Assembly (NCBI GenBank): GCA_002435595.1
Contig: DJBL01000147.1
Coordinates: 9,152 to 73,151 of the forward strand
Direction: 5' to 3'
Source: Stenotrophomonas maltophilia
GTDB lineage: Bacteria; Pseudomonadota; Gammaproteobacteria; Xanthomonadales; Xanthomonadaceae
Length of the DNA stretch: 64,000 bases
The notes under the pieces are model-generated. The model was given only the letters and a program-made list of their open reading frames with translations, had not been told where the DNA came from and made no database searches. Below are positions 55,802-63,974 of the stretch, one piece after another. Positions within the stretch are counted from its first letter, which is position 1; each line of letters opens with the position of its first letter. The translations under genes were made by a program, and so were the position numbers.

Positions 55802-56688
55802 GCCGTATTGCATTCATCGGGTTGGGCAACATGGGGGGCCCGATGGCCGCCAACCTGGCCAAGGCCGGCCACGCCGTGCGCGTGTTCGACCTGGTGCCTG
55901 CCGCCGTGCAGGCCGCCGTGGACGCCGGTGCCACCGCCGCACATTCGGCGCTGGATACCCTCACCGAGGCCGAGATCGTCATCTCGATGTTGCCGGCCAG
56001 CCGCCACGTCGAAGGCGTGTACCTGGGCGATGAGGGCCTGCTTGGCGACATCCCCGGCGGCGCGCTGGTCATCGACTGCAGCACCATCGCGCCGGCCACC
56101 GCACGCAAGGTGTCCGAAGCCGCCGCCGCTCGCGGCCTGCAGATGCTCGATGCCCCCGTCTCCGGCGGCACCGCCGGCGCGCAGGCCGGTACGCTGACCT
56201 TCATCGTCGGCGGCGAAGCCGACGCGCTCGAACGCGCCCGCCCGATCCTGCAGGCAATGGGCAAGAACATCTTCCACGTGGGTGCCAGCGGTGCCGGCCA
56301 GGTCGCCAAACTGTGCAACAACATGGCGCTGGGCGTCATCATGGCCGTCACCGGCGAATCCATCGCGCTCGGTGTTGCCCATGGGCTGGACCCGAAGGTG
56401 CTGTCGCAGATGATGGCGGTCAGCACGGGGCGCAGCTGGGCCACCGAAGTATGCAACCCGTGGCCGGGCGTGCTGGAAAATGCCCCGGCCTCGCGCGGCT
56501 ACAGCGGCGGTTTCGGCAGCGACCTGATGCTCAAGGACATGGGCCTGGCGGTGGAGGCGGCGATGAATGTCGGCGCGTCGATCCCGCTCGGCGAACTGGC
56601 CCGCAACCTGTACTCGATGAACCACCAGGCCGGTCGCGGCAAGCTGGATTTCTCCAGCGTCGTGCAGCTGATCGCAAACGAAAAATAA
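55798..56688 (+). CDS. mmsB: 3-hydroxyisobutyrate dehydrogenase
   Basis: A 296-residue beta-hydroxyacid dehydrogenase. The N-terminal NAD fold is IAFIGLGNMGGPMAANLAKA (4-23), the substrate-binding DAPVSGGTAGAQAGTLTFIV follows, and the catalytic lysine is in GAGQVAKLCNNM. The C-terminal helices end AGRGKLDFSSVVQLIANEK. It oxidises 3-hydroxyisobutyrate to methylmalonate semialdehyde, which MmsA then uses. It is the last gene of the operon; GTAG palindromes and a strong terminator follow. Confidence 0.95.
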   Translation: MSRIAFIGLGNMGGPMAANLAKAGHAVRVFDLVPAAVQAAVDAGATAAHSALDTLTEAEIVISMLPASRHVEGVYLGDEGLLGDIPGGALVIDCSTIAPATARKVSEAAAARGLQMLDAPVSGGTAGAQAGTLTFIVGGEADALERARPILQAMGKNIFHVGASGAGQVAKLCNNMALGVIMAVTGESIALGVAHGLDPKVLSQMMAVSTGRSWATEVCNPWPGVLENAPASRGYSGGFGSDLMLKDMGLAVEAAMNVGASIPLGELARNLYSMNHQAGRGKLDFSSVVQLIANEK

Positions 56689-56691
56689 CGG

Positions 56692-56766
56692 GTAGTGCCG
56701 GCCGCTGGCCGGCACCCTCCTGCACCCGGACATGACCGGGTAGGCAACGACCGTGGGTCGTTGCCC
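56692..56766. repeat. Two GTAG-type palindromes after mmsB
   Basis: GTAGTGCCGGCCGCTGGCCGGCACC at 56692-56716 (4 bp after the mmsB stop) and GTAGGCAACGACCGTGGGTCGTTGCC at 56740-56765. They belong to two arm types of the same element family. They precede the operon terminator and may stabilise the mRNA 3' end. Confidence 0.82.
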
Positions 56767-56818
56767 TCACACCAGACGCATCCCGGGGGCGCACCCATGG
56801 GATCCACCGCGGTGGGAT

Positions 56819-56862
56819 GGGCGGTTGCCAGGCGATCGAGCCAGGCAGCCGCCCATTTTTTT
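56819..56862 (+). terminator. Intrinsic terminator of the valine degradation operon
   Basis: GGGCGGTTGCC (56819-56829) pairs with GGCAGCCGCCC (56844-56854) with one G-U pair, and ATTTTTTT follows. The T-run ends where the convergent ohr gene's stop codon begins (56862-56864), so the two transcripts meet at this point. Confidence 0.88.
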
Positions 56863-57287
56863 CAGACCACCGTCAGCGTCACGTCGATGTTGCCGCGGGT
56901 CGCATTGGAGTACGGGCACACGATGTGCGCCTTCTGCACCAGCTCTTCCACCTGCTCGCGCGGCAGGCCCGGGACCGAGATCTCCAGCGCCACTTCGATG
57001 CCGAAGCCGGTCGGGATCTGGCCGATGCCCACCTTGCCGGTGATCGCCGTCTCGGCCGGCAGCGCAACCTTGGCCTGGCCGGCCACGAACTTCAGCGCGC
57101 CCAGGAAGCAGGCCGAGTAGCCGGCGGCGAACAGCTGTTCCGGGTTGGTGCCCGGGCCGCCCGCGCCGCCCAGCTCGCGCGGGGTGGACAGCTGCACGTC
57201 CAGCACGTTGTCGGACGAGGTGGCGTGGCCTTCGCGGCCGCCGGTGGCCGTGGCGGTGGCGGTGTACAGAACCTTTTCGATGGACAT
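56862..57287 (-). CDS. ohr: Organic hydroperoxide resistance protein (Ohr)
   Basis: A 141-residue OsmC-fold peroxidase. The peroxidatic cysteine C60 is in [13 protein letters not shown] and the resolving C124 in [13 protein letters not shown], the two-cysteine arrangement of Ohr (not OsmC). It reduces organic and fatty-acid hydroperoxides with lipoyl-dependent regeneration. It is divergent from an AraC-type regulator with 110 bp between starts. In Xanthomonas ohr is controlled by the MarR-type OhrR; no OhrR gene is present here, so either the AraC protein regulates it or OhrR is elsewhere. Confidence 0.95.
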   Translation of the reverse strand: MSIEKVLYTATATATGGREGHATSSDNVLDVQLSTPRELGGAGGPGTNPEQLFAAGYSACFLGALKFVAGQAKVALPAETAITGKVGIGQIPTGFGIEVALEISVPGLPREQVEELVQKAHIVCPYSNATRGNIDVTLTVV

Positions 57288-57397
57288 GGGAATCTCCTGT
57301 GGCGTGAATGGGGTAGGCCAGATGGCAGGTGTACTTTGACCGGTCCAGGGGTACGTTGGGTTACATTTCGTCTGTCAAACTTGACCAGGAGTCCAAA

Positions 57398-58225
57398 ATG
57401 GTCGATCGCCTGCAGTCCCTGCTCAGCCGCTTTGCGGTCACCGCCGAGGTCTTCCACGCCGGTCCGCTGTGCGGCATCAACGACTTGCCCGCCGAGGGCG
57501 AACGCGGCCAGTTGCATCTCATCCGCGCCGGCCAGGTACGCGTCGAGCACGCCGACGGCAGCGTGCTGCAGATCGACCAGCCCAGCGTGCTGCTGTATCC
57601 GCGCCCGCTAGCGCATCGCTTCGTTACCGATGCCGGGCGCGGCGCCGACTTCGCCTGCGCCCACCTGCAGTTCGAGGGCGCCGGCAACAACCCGGTGGCC
57701 AGTGCGTTGCCACCGGTCATCTGCCTGCCGTTGGACCAGCTCTACGGCGGGCAACCCATCCTGTCGCTGTTGTTCGAAGAAGCCTTCGCCCAGCGCTGCG
57801 GCCGCCAGGCGCTGCTCGACCGCCTGTTTGAAGTGGTGTTGATCCAGATCCTGCGCGCACTGATGGAAAGCGGCCAGCTGCGCGTGGGGCTGCTCGCCGG
57901 CATGGCCCATCCGCGCCTGCGCCACGCGCTGGTGGCCATGCACGAGGCACCGGCCGACGAATGGACGCTCGAATCGCTCGCGCAGCGCGCCGGCATGTCC
58001 CGCAGCGCGTTCGCCGACAGCTTCCGCGACACCATCGGCAGCACCCCGGGCCACTACCTGCAGGGCTGGCGCACGCGGCTGGTGCAGCAGGCATTGCGCA
58101 AGGGGCAGCCGCTCAAGCGCATTGCCATCGATGTGGGGTATGGCAGCGAAGCGGCGCTGTCGCGCGCCTTCAAGGCGCAGACCGGGCAGTCGCCTCGGCA
58201 GTGGAAGCACGGTTTGCCGGCGTAG
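57398..58225 (+). CDS. AraC-family regulator with cupin sensor domain
   Basis: A 275-residue regulator. An N-terminal cupin_6 domain (about 20-160, GQLHLIRAGQVRVEHADGSV and PSVLLYPRPLAHRFVTDAGR) is followed by a C-terminal double HTH (about 190-272, WTLESLAQRAGMSRSAFADS and AIDVGYGSEAALSRAFKAQT). ATG 57398 has AGGAG six bases upstream. The cupin_6/AraC group is usually encoded divergently from a redox or detoxification gene, as here with ohr. TTGACC occurs at 57336 and 57381 in the intergenic region and could be a binding site. Control of ohr is inferred. Confidence 0.9.
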   Translation: MVDRLQSLLSRFAVTAEVFHAGPLCGINDLPAEGERGQLHLIRAGQVRVEHADGSVLQIDQPSVLLYPRPLAHRFVTDAGRGADFACAHLQFEGAGNNPVASALPPVICLPLDQLYGGQPILSLLFEEAFAQRCGRQALLDRLFEVVLIQILRALMESGQLRVGLLAGMAHPRLRHALVAMHEAPADEWTLESLAQRAGMSRSAFADSFRDTIGSTPGHYLQGWRTRLVQQALRKGQPLKRIAIDVGYGSEAALSRAFKAQTGQSPRQWKHGLPA

Positions 58226-58327
58226 TGACAGAGCAGGTGTGCCGCCCAAGCGTTTGATGCATGGCAGTGGTTTTGTGGAGCGCCAAATGTAGTCGGGCGC
58301 CCCTTACTGCAAGAGATGCGCAATGAT

Positions 58328-58807
58328 CTATTGGACGTTCACCGGATCAATCGGAAACCTCATGGAATACGCGGCTGTCGCCCAGTAGCCACCATGTCCG
58401 GTTGAAGGTTGGACCCACCGGAATTCCCAGGTTTGCGTGGTGCCGTCAGGAAGGAGGTTCTCCATCCGTAGTATCTCGCCCGGTGCGCCACTTTCTGGTA
58501 GCTTTCCGGGCGGGCCGGGTAGGCTGGGTGATTGCGATGGAACAAGTGCTCCAAGCCGATTTGTTTGCATCATCCGCTCTAGACTCACTTCGCCATTTCT
58601 TCCGATCGGCGGATAGTCTGGCGAATGACGGGAAATCCAGTCGAGGATGGATTGGCCCGTTAGGTTCCCTGCCTTGTAAGAACTATTTACGACCACAAGC
58701 GTGGTCTCGTCGATCGACGCCTGCGCCATCAGTGGCGCTCCGAAACTGCTGATGATCAGCGACAGCACAAGCGCTTTGCTTCCAGGCCTTGCATGCTTCA
58801 TGGCCAT
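58328..58807 (-). CDS. Orphan exported protein in AT-richer DNA
   Basis: A 159-residue protein with a signal peptide (MAMKHARPGSKALVLSLIIS then SFGAPLMAQA). The mature part, SIDETTLVVVNSSYKAGNLT, HSPDYPPIGRNGEVSLERMM, a Pro-rich SLPGPPGKLPESGAPG and TWEFRWVQPSTGHGGYW, has no cysteine and matches no family I know. The gene and its flanks (58226-59042) have clearly more A and T and different codons than the neighbours, suggesting recent acquisition. The start at 58807 is chosen for the signal peptide and a nearby AGGG. No mobility gene is visible beside it. Confidence 0.5.
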   Translation of the reverse strand: MAMKHARPGSKALVLSLIISSFGAPLMAQASIDETTLVVVNSSYKAGNLTGQSILDWISRHSPDYPPIGRNGEVSLERMMQTNRLGALVPSQSPSLPGPPGKLPESGAPGEILRMENLLPDGTTQTWEFRWVQPSTGHGGYWATAAYSMRFPIDPVNVQ

Positions 58808-59042
58808 GATCCCTGCCTTCTTATTGAATAGGAAGTGGCCATCAAACGTTTGACGGCAGGGCCATGTTTCCATGTCAAAAGTGTCGGAATCGATGGGCAA
58901 ACACGACATATGCGAATATCTTCGGAACGAATTTTCGCGCGTTGGACTTGTCTCAATAAGTCGCATCGAAGGAAGAACAGAAACATCTGGTGGCTTCATC
59001 CGGGAGGGCGAAAATAGCGAGGGGCAAGCACGCGATGGGTAG

Positions 59043-59999
59043 TTAGATCGCCCACTCCCGATCCGTGGTGAACATGATCGTCAGCCACCGGTCGGTGGAT
59101 TCCTCGCCCAGCGCCTCGCCGATCTCATCGCGCAACCGGTCCCACTCCAGCAGCGCACGTGGCGGATCGTCGGCGCGCACCACGAAGAACAACTCGATCT
59201 GCTCGCCACGCCCGACCCGGGCCACGTAACTGCGGTACTCCAGGAAACCGTGCCGGGCCACGATATCGCGCGCCACCGCGTCCACGTGCGCCTGCAGCTC
59301 CACCGGGGTGATCAGCAGGATGTCCGACAGGGCCTGGCGCACCGTGCCCAGCGGCGCCACCATCACGAACAGGCACACCACCAGCAGGATCGCCGGATCG
59401 ATGTAGGGCACCAGCCAGGCCCAGCGCGTGCCGCCCAGCAGCCAACCGCCGACGAACGCCACCAGGTAGGCCGCCGACATGCTCGCCGACACCACCCAGT
59501 TCTTGCCGTCCAGCGCGATGAACTCCGAGCCGATGCTGCGGTTGACCCGCCGGATGAACACCGCCAGCCCGATCTCGGCGATGATCGACAGCACCGCGAA
59601 CAGGATTGCCGGCCCGAGCGCGATCTCGCGCCCGCCGGACATCAACGCGTCCACCGCATTGACCGCCGCATACAGCGCCGCCCCGATCATCAGCGTGCCG
59701 CTCACCCCCAGCACGATCGGCTCCAGGTGCCAGAAACCCATGGTGAAGCGCTGGTTCAAGCGCGACTGCAGCGTCTCCACGTTGGTCGACAGGCTGATCA
59801 GCCGCACCACCAGCAGCGACAACCAGGTCATCACCACATCGATGCCGCCGTAGATGCCATCGAAGATGATCAGCGAGGAGTTGGCCAGGAGCCCGAACAC
59901 CACGGCGGCGGCGGCCATCGCCAGAGACGCGGCGATGGACAGACGCAACACGCCTTGTTCGGTGGTGGGGTCGAAGGCGCGGGGGCGGGGCAGGGTCAT
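59043..59999 (-). CDS. Cation diffusion facilitator (CDF) metal transporter
   Basis: A 318-residue protein with about six membrane segments and a cytoplasmic C-terminal domain. SLIIFDGIYGGIDVVMTWLS carries one of the intramembrane metal-binding Asp positions (FDG..) and GKNWVVSASMSAAYLVAFVG / VPYIDPAILLVVCLFVMVAP the other. The C-terminal part (about 225-318) is the CDF cytoplasmic fold. CDF proteins export Zn, Fe, Co or Mn by proton antiport; the usual HxxxD site of zinc CDFs is replaced, so the metal cannot be read. It is divergent from dusA. Confidence 0.85.
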   Translation of the reverse strand: MTLPRPRAFDPTTEQGVLRLSIAASLAMAAAAVVFGLLANSSLIIFDGIYGGIDVVMTWLSLLVVRLISLSTNVETLQSRLNQRFTMGFWHLEPIVLGVSGTLMIGAALYAAVNAVDALMSGGREIALGPAILFAVLSIIAEIGLAVFIRRVNRSIGSEFIALDGKNWVVSASMSAAYLVAFVGGWLLGGTRWAWLVPYIDPAILLVVCLFVMVAPLGTVRQALSDILLITPVELQAHVDAVARDIVARHGFLEYRSYVARVGRGEQIELFFVVRADDPPRALLEWDRLRDEIGEALGEESTDRWLTIMFTTDREWAI

Positions 60000-60172
60000 C
60001 GGACATCGGGCAGTGCAGGAGCGTGCATTCTCCCCCGAGGCGCCGGTCGCGCGGGTGCCTGGCAGCGCGGGATTCGGCTCCGGCCAAGGGACCCCTCTCG
60101 GGCAACGTTCATTCCAAGCAGGTAAACTATTGATTGCGCTGGCAATGCCAGCAGTATTCGACGCTCCGCCCG

Positions 60173-61189
60173 ATGACCCTGCCCGCCACCGAAGCCGCCG
60201 CGCGTTACGCCGCCTCCCTGCGCCTGTCCGTCGCCCCGATGATGGACTGGACGGACCGCCATTGCCGGTACTTCCACCGGCTGCTGGCCCCGGGTGCGCG
60301 GCTGTACACCGAGATGGTGCACGCCAACGCGGTGATCCATGGCGACCGCGAGCGTCTGCTCGGCTTCGATGGCAGCGAACATCCGCTGGCGCTGCAGTTG
60401 GGGGGCAGCGATCCGGCCCTGCTCGCCCAGGCGGCGCGCATTGCCCAGGACTGGGGCTATGACGAGGTCAACCTCAACTGCGGCTGCCCCTCCGACCGCG
60501 TCCAGGCCGGGCGCTTCGGCGCCTGCCTGATGCGCGAGCCGGCGCTGGTGGCGGAGTGCGTGGCCGCCATGGTCGCGGCGGTAGACATCCCGGTCACGGT
60601 GAAGTGCCGGCTGGGCGTGGATGAAGACAACGACTACGAAAACTTCGTGAATTTCGTCGATCAGTCGGCCAACGCGGGTAGTGCCATGTTCATCGTGCAC
60701 GCCCGCAATGCCTGGCTGAAGGGGCTGTCGCCCAAGGAAAACCGCGAGGTGCCGCCGCTGCGCTATGACTGGGCCCACCGGCTCAAGGCCGACCGCCCCG
60801 CATTGCAGATCGTGCTCAACGGTGGCCTGGCCACGGTGGCGGCAGCGCAGGCGCAGCTGCCGGCGCTGGACGGGGTGATGCTGGGCCGGGCGGCCTACCA
60901 CGACCCCTACGTGCTGCATCAGCTGGAGGCCGCCCAGACCGGTGCCTCCGTGCAGCCGCGCGAGGCGCTGCTGCGGGCGATGCGCCCGTACATCGAGGAC
61001 CAGTTGGGCGCTGGACTGGCGCTTAAGCACATCACCCGCCACCTGCTGGGCCTGTTCCACGGGCAACCCGGCGGTCGCGCGTTCCGTCAGGTGCTCAGCG
61101 AGGGCGCGCACCGCCCCGGGGCCGGCTGGGCGCTCATCGAGGAGGCGCTGGCAGTCACCCGCGCCCAAGCCGACCGCGTCGCGGCGTGA
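60173..61189 (+). CDS. dusA: tRNA-dihydrouridine synthase A
   Basis: A 338-residue FMN TIM-barrel enzyme. SVAPMMDWTDRHCRYFHRLL at the N-terminus, LQLGGSDPALLAQAARIA, the catalytic-cysteine block NLNCGCPSDRVQAGRFGACL and VKCRLGVDEDNDYENFVNFV are DusA signatures. VMLGRAAYHDPYVL binds FMN phosphate. It reduces uridines 20/20a of tRNA D-loops. The ATG at 60173 gives MTLPATEAAARYAASLRLSV. It is monocistronic, followed by the 212-bp regulatory region of the phoPQ cluster. Confidence 0.95.
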   Translation: MTLPATEAAARYAASLRLSVAPMMDWTDRHCRYFHRLLAPGARLYTEMVHANAVIHGDRERLLGFDGSEHPLALQLGGSDPALLAQAARIAQDWGYDEVNLNCGCPSDRVQAGRFGACLMREPALVAECVAAMVAAVDIPVTVKCRLGVDEDNDYENFVNFVDQSANAGSAMFIVHARNAWLKGLSPKENREVPPLRYDWAHRLKADRPALQIVLNGGLATVAAAQAQLPALDGVMLGRAAYHDPYVLHQLEAAQTGASVQPREALLRAMRPYIEDQLGAGLALKHITRHLLGLFHGQPGGRAFRQVLSEGAHRPGAGWALIEEALAVTRAQADRVAA

Positions 61190-61199
61190 GGCGTATCAC

Positions 61200-61327
61200 C
61201 TTGTCAACTTGACAAGGGTCGCGGTTTAGCCGCCAATGTTCACTTAGATGAACAGTGCGAAGGGGCAACCGGAAAAGTTCAGACCGGATTCACTGCGTAA
61301 AACCAAGAATTCGCTAAGGATTCGTAA
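61200..61327. promoter_or_regulatory. Palindromes and PhoP-box-like repeat upstream of the phoPQ cluster
   Basis: Three symmetrical signals lie in the 212 bp between dusA and the next gene. CTTGTCAA-C-TTGACAAG (61200-61216) is a perfect 17-bp palindrome; GTTCA-CTTAGA-TGAAC (61238-61253) is perfect too. ATTCGCTAA (61309) and ATTCGTAA (61320) form a direct repeat with an 11-bp period, the geometry of PhoP boxes. A possible -10 TAGGAT is at 61390. The first palindrome may also act as the dusA terminator, though no T-run follows. Roles are inferred. Confidence 0.4.
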
Positions 61328-61401
61328 AACGCCGACCCAGGTCGACGCGTCCGAATTTACAACTTTTGAACGTTTAGCCGCGCTCCGCTAGGATCAGACC
61401 G

Positions 61402-61770
61402 ATGTTCTCCGTGACCCGTCACCGCCGTCTTGCTGTCCTCGCCCTGTTGGCGACGGGCACCGCTGCCTGCATCGGCAGCGCCTCGGCACAGGAGCCCACT
61501 CCGGATCCGGCGCGCGGCGACATGGTCCGGGCCGCCCGCGGCGCGCCGCCGGAGCGCTCGCTGTCCGATGCGGTCCGCCGCGTCCAGCGCACCACCGGGG
61601 GCCACATCCTGGGCGCCGAGCGGGTGCCCTACGACGGCCGCGACATCAACCGGGTCAAATACATGGACGACCGGGGCCGGGTCCGCTACATGGACGACCC
61701 CGCGCCGGCGCGTTCACAGCCCCGCGCACCGCGATCGGATATGTCTTCACTACGCGGCGATAACCCCTGA
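61402..61770 (+). CDS. Small exported protein upstream of phoP (PepSY-like)
   Basis: A 122-residue protein with a signal peptide (MFSVTRHRRLAVLALLATGT then AACIGSASAQ). The mature part has SLSDAVRRVQRTTGGHILGA and RDINRVKYMDDRGRVRYMDD, the pattern of half a PepSY domain (helix-turn then two strands) with a tandem YMDD. Such small proteins sit in front of phoP-type response regulators in Xanthomonadaceae and could modulate the periplasmic sensor. It ends 72 bp before phoP on the same strand. The PepSY relation is by eye and moderate. Confidence 0.65.
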   Translation: MFSVTRHRRLAVLALLATGTAACIGSASAQEPTPDPARGDMVRAARGAPPERSLSDAVRRVQRTTGGHILGAERVPYDGRDINRVKYMDDRGRVRYMDDPAPARSQPRAPRSDMSSLRGDNP

Positions 61771-61842
61771 ACAGGGATAGTTGTCCGTAATCAACTGTAT
61801 TCCACTGGCCCCCGGCCATACCCAGGACACTAGGGAGAGTTC

Positions 61843-62526
61843 ATGCGTATCCTTCTGGTCGAAGACGAAGCCCCGCTGCGGGAAACCCTGGCCGCCCGGC
61901 TCAAGCGCGAAGGTTTTGCCGTCGACGCTGCGCAGGACGGTGAGGAAGGTCTGTACATGGGCCGCGAAGTGCCGTTCGACGTGGGCATTATCGATCTGGG
62001 CCTGCCCAAGATGTCGGGCATGGAACTGATCAAGGCGCTGCGCGACGAGGGCAAGAAATTCCCGGTGCTGATCCTTACCGCCCGCTCCAGCTGGCAGGAC
62101 AAGGTCGAAGGGCTCAAGCAGGGCGCCGACGATTACCTGGTCAAGCCCTTCCATGTCGAAGAACTGCTGGCCCGCGTCAACGCGCTGCTGCGCCGTGCCG
62201 CTGGCTGGAGCAAGCCGACGCTCGAATGCGGCCCGGTCGCGCTGGATCTGGCCGCGCAGACGGTCAGCGTCAGCGGCAGCAACGTGGACCTCACCAGCTA
62301 CGAGTACAAGGTGCTGGAATACCTGATGATGCATGCCGGTGAACTGGTCTCCAAGGCCGACCTCACCGAACACATCTATCAGCAGGATTTCGACCGCGAC
62401 TCCAACGTGCTGGAAGTGTTCATCGGCCGCCTGCGCAAGAAGCTTGATGCCGACGGCGAACTCAAGCCGATCGAAACCGTGCGTGGTCGCGGTTACCGTT
62501 TCGCGATTCCGCGCAACGAAGGCTGA
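61843..62526 (+). CDS. phoP: Response regulator PhoP
   Basis: A 227-residue OmpR-type regulator. The receiver has the acidic VEDE (7-8), the phosphorylated D51 in IIDLGLP and K101 in YLVKPF. The winged HTH has LTSYEYKVLEYLMMHAGELV and DSNVLEVFIGRLRKKLDADG. The length and the paired sensor with a long periplasmic domain fit PhoP, which in Xanthomonadaceae responds to low Mg/Ca and polymyxin and controls envelope and virulence genes. TAGGGAGAG precedes the ATG. It is 20 bp upstream of phoQ. Confidence 0.93.
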   Translation: MRILLVEDEAPLRETLAARLKREGFAVDAAQDGEEGLYMGREVPFDVGIIDLGLPKMSGMELIKALRDEGKKFPVLILTARSSWQDKVEGLKQGADDYLVKPFHVEELLARVNALLRRAAGWSKPTLECGPVALDLAAQTVSVSGSNVDLTSYEYKVLEYLMMHAGELVSKADLTEHIYQQDFDRDSNVLEVFIGRLRKKLDADGELKPIETVRGRGYRFAIPRNEG

Positions 62527-62546
62527 GCACGTAGCCGGACGAAGGG

Positions 62547-63974
62547 ATGATGTCAGGCCGTCTGTGGTTCTTTAAACGCTGGCGGCCGCGCTCATTGCAG
62601 GCGCGCCAGTTGCTGGCCGCCTCGGTGAGCCTTGTCGCCTTTCTGGCCATCGCCGGTTACGCGCTGGATGCGGCGTTTGCCGACACCGCGCGCGCGAATC
62701 TGCGCGAGCGGCTGAAAAACTATGCCACCGCCTATGCGGCCGGGATCGACTTCACCCGCGACCGCTCGCTGTACATCCGCGAACAGCCGCCGGATCCGCG
62801 TTTCGACGTGCCCGGCAGCGGCCTGTACCTGCAGGTGGTCATGCCCGACGGCAAGGGCAACTCGATGTCGGCCGAAGGCCCGATGCTGCCCACCGTGGGC
62901 GGCGGCCTGCTGGCACCGCGCCAGGAGGTGTTTGAAGGCCCGCTGCCGATGATCCAGATCGATGGCAGCCAAGGCTCGGTGTACCGCTATGGCCTGGGCC
63001 TGGTGTGGGACGCCGACGCCGATCCGGCCACCGAGTTCCCGTACACCATCTATGTGATGGAAGACTCGCGCGCCCTCGGTGCGCAGCTGCGCGTGTTCCG
63101 TGGCCGGGTCTGGTTCTGGATGGGCGGTGCCGGCCTGATCCTGTTGATGCTGCAGACCGTGATCCTGCAATGGAGCCTGCGCCCGATGCGGCGGGTGATC
63201 ACCGAGCTGACCAAGGTCCAGCGCGGCGAAACCGAGCGCATGAGCGAGCGCCATCCGCGCGAACTGGAGCCGCTGACCGACAGCATCAATGCCTTCATCG
63301 AGAGCGAGCGCGAAAACCTCGAGCGCCAGCGCAACACCCTGGCCGATCTGGCGCACAGCCTGAAGACGCCGCTGGCGGTGTTGCGCACCCAGCTCGACAG
63401 TGGCGCGCAGGACCAGGACCTGCGCCAGGAGTTCGATGTGCAGCTGCGGCGCATGAACAACTTGGTGTCCTACCAGTTGGCGCGCGCGGCCTCGTCGGGG
63501 CACAAGCTGTTCTCGGCACCGCTGCCGATCGAATCCAATGCCGAAGAGATCGTGCGCGGGCTGGAAAAGGTCTACGCCAGCAAGGGCGTGCTGTGCGAGT
63601 TCGACATCGACGAAGGCGCGCGTTTCCACGGCGAACCGGGTGACCTGCAGGAGCTGCTTGGCAACCTGCTGGAGAACGCGTTCAAGTGGGCCAACCGCCG
63701 CGTGCTGCTCACCGCCAAGCCGCTGCCGGCGCCGGGCGCGCGCCGGGCCGGGCTGGTGTTGTCGGTGGACGACGATGGCCCGGGCATCGCCCCGGAGGAC
63801 ATCGCCAAGGTGCTGCAGCGTGGCGTGCGCGGCGATGAGCGCGTGCAGGGCCATGGCATCGGCCTGTCGATCGTGCAGGACCTGATCAAGGATTACCGCG
63901 GCGAACTGCAGGTCAAGCGGTCGCCGGAACTCGGCGGTGCGCGGTTTGAAGTGAAGCTGCCGCCGGGGCCGTGA
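62547..63974 (+). CDS. phoQ: Sensor histidine kinase PhoQ
   Basis: A 475-residue two-segment membrane kinase. TM1 is about 21-45 and TM2 about 188-210, enclosing a ~140-residue periplasmic sensor with acidic patches (DFTRDRS, WDADADPATEF) that could bind divalent cations. A HAMP-like linker follows, then the H-box LADLAHSLKTPLAVLRTQLD with H270, the N-box NLLENAFKWANR, and G-boxes DDDGPGIAPED and GHGIGLSIVQDL. The kinase is complete. ATG 62547 and 62550 are both in frame after GAAGGG. No gene is seen in the last 26 bp of the window. Confidence 0.93.
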   Translation: MMSGRLWFFKRWRPRSLQARQLLAASVSLVAFLAIAGYALDAAFADTARANLRERLKNYATAYAAGIDFTRDRSLYIREQPPDPRFDVPGSGLYLQVVMPDGKGNSMSAEGPMLPTVGGGLLAPRQEVFEGPLPMIQIDGSQGSVYRYGLGLVWDADADPATEFPYTIYVMEDSRALGAQLRVFRGRVWFWMGGAGLILLMLQTVILQWSLRPMRRVITELTKVQRGETERMSERHPRELEPLTDSINAFIESERENLERQRNTLADLAHSLKTPLAVLRTQLDSGAQDQDLRQEFDVQLRRMNNLVSYQLARAASSGHKLFSAPLPIESNAEEIVRGLEKVYASKGVLCEFDIDEGARFHGEPGDLQELLGNLLENAFKWANRRVLLTAKPLPAPGARRAGLVLSVDDDGPGIAPEDIAKVLQRGVRGDERVQGHGIGLSIVQDLIKDYRGELQVKRSPELGGARFEVKLPPGP

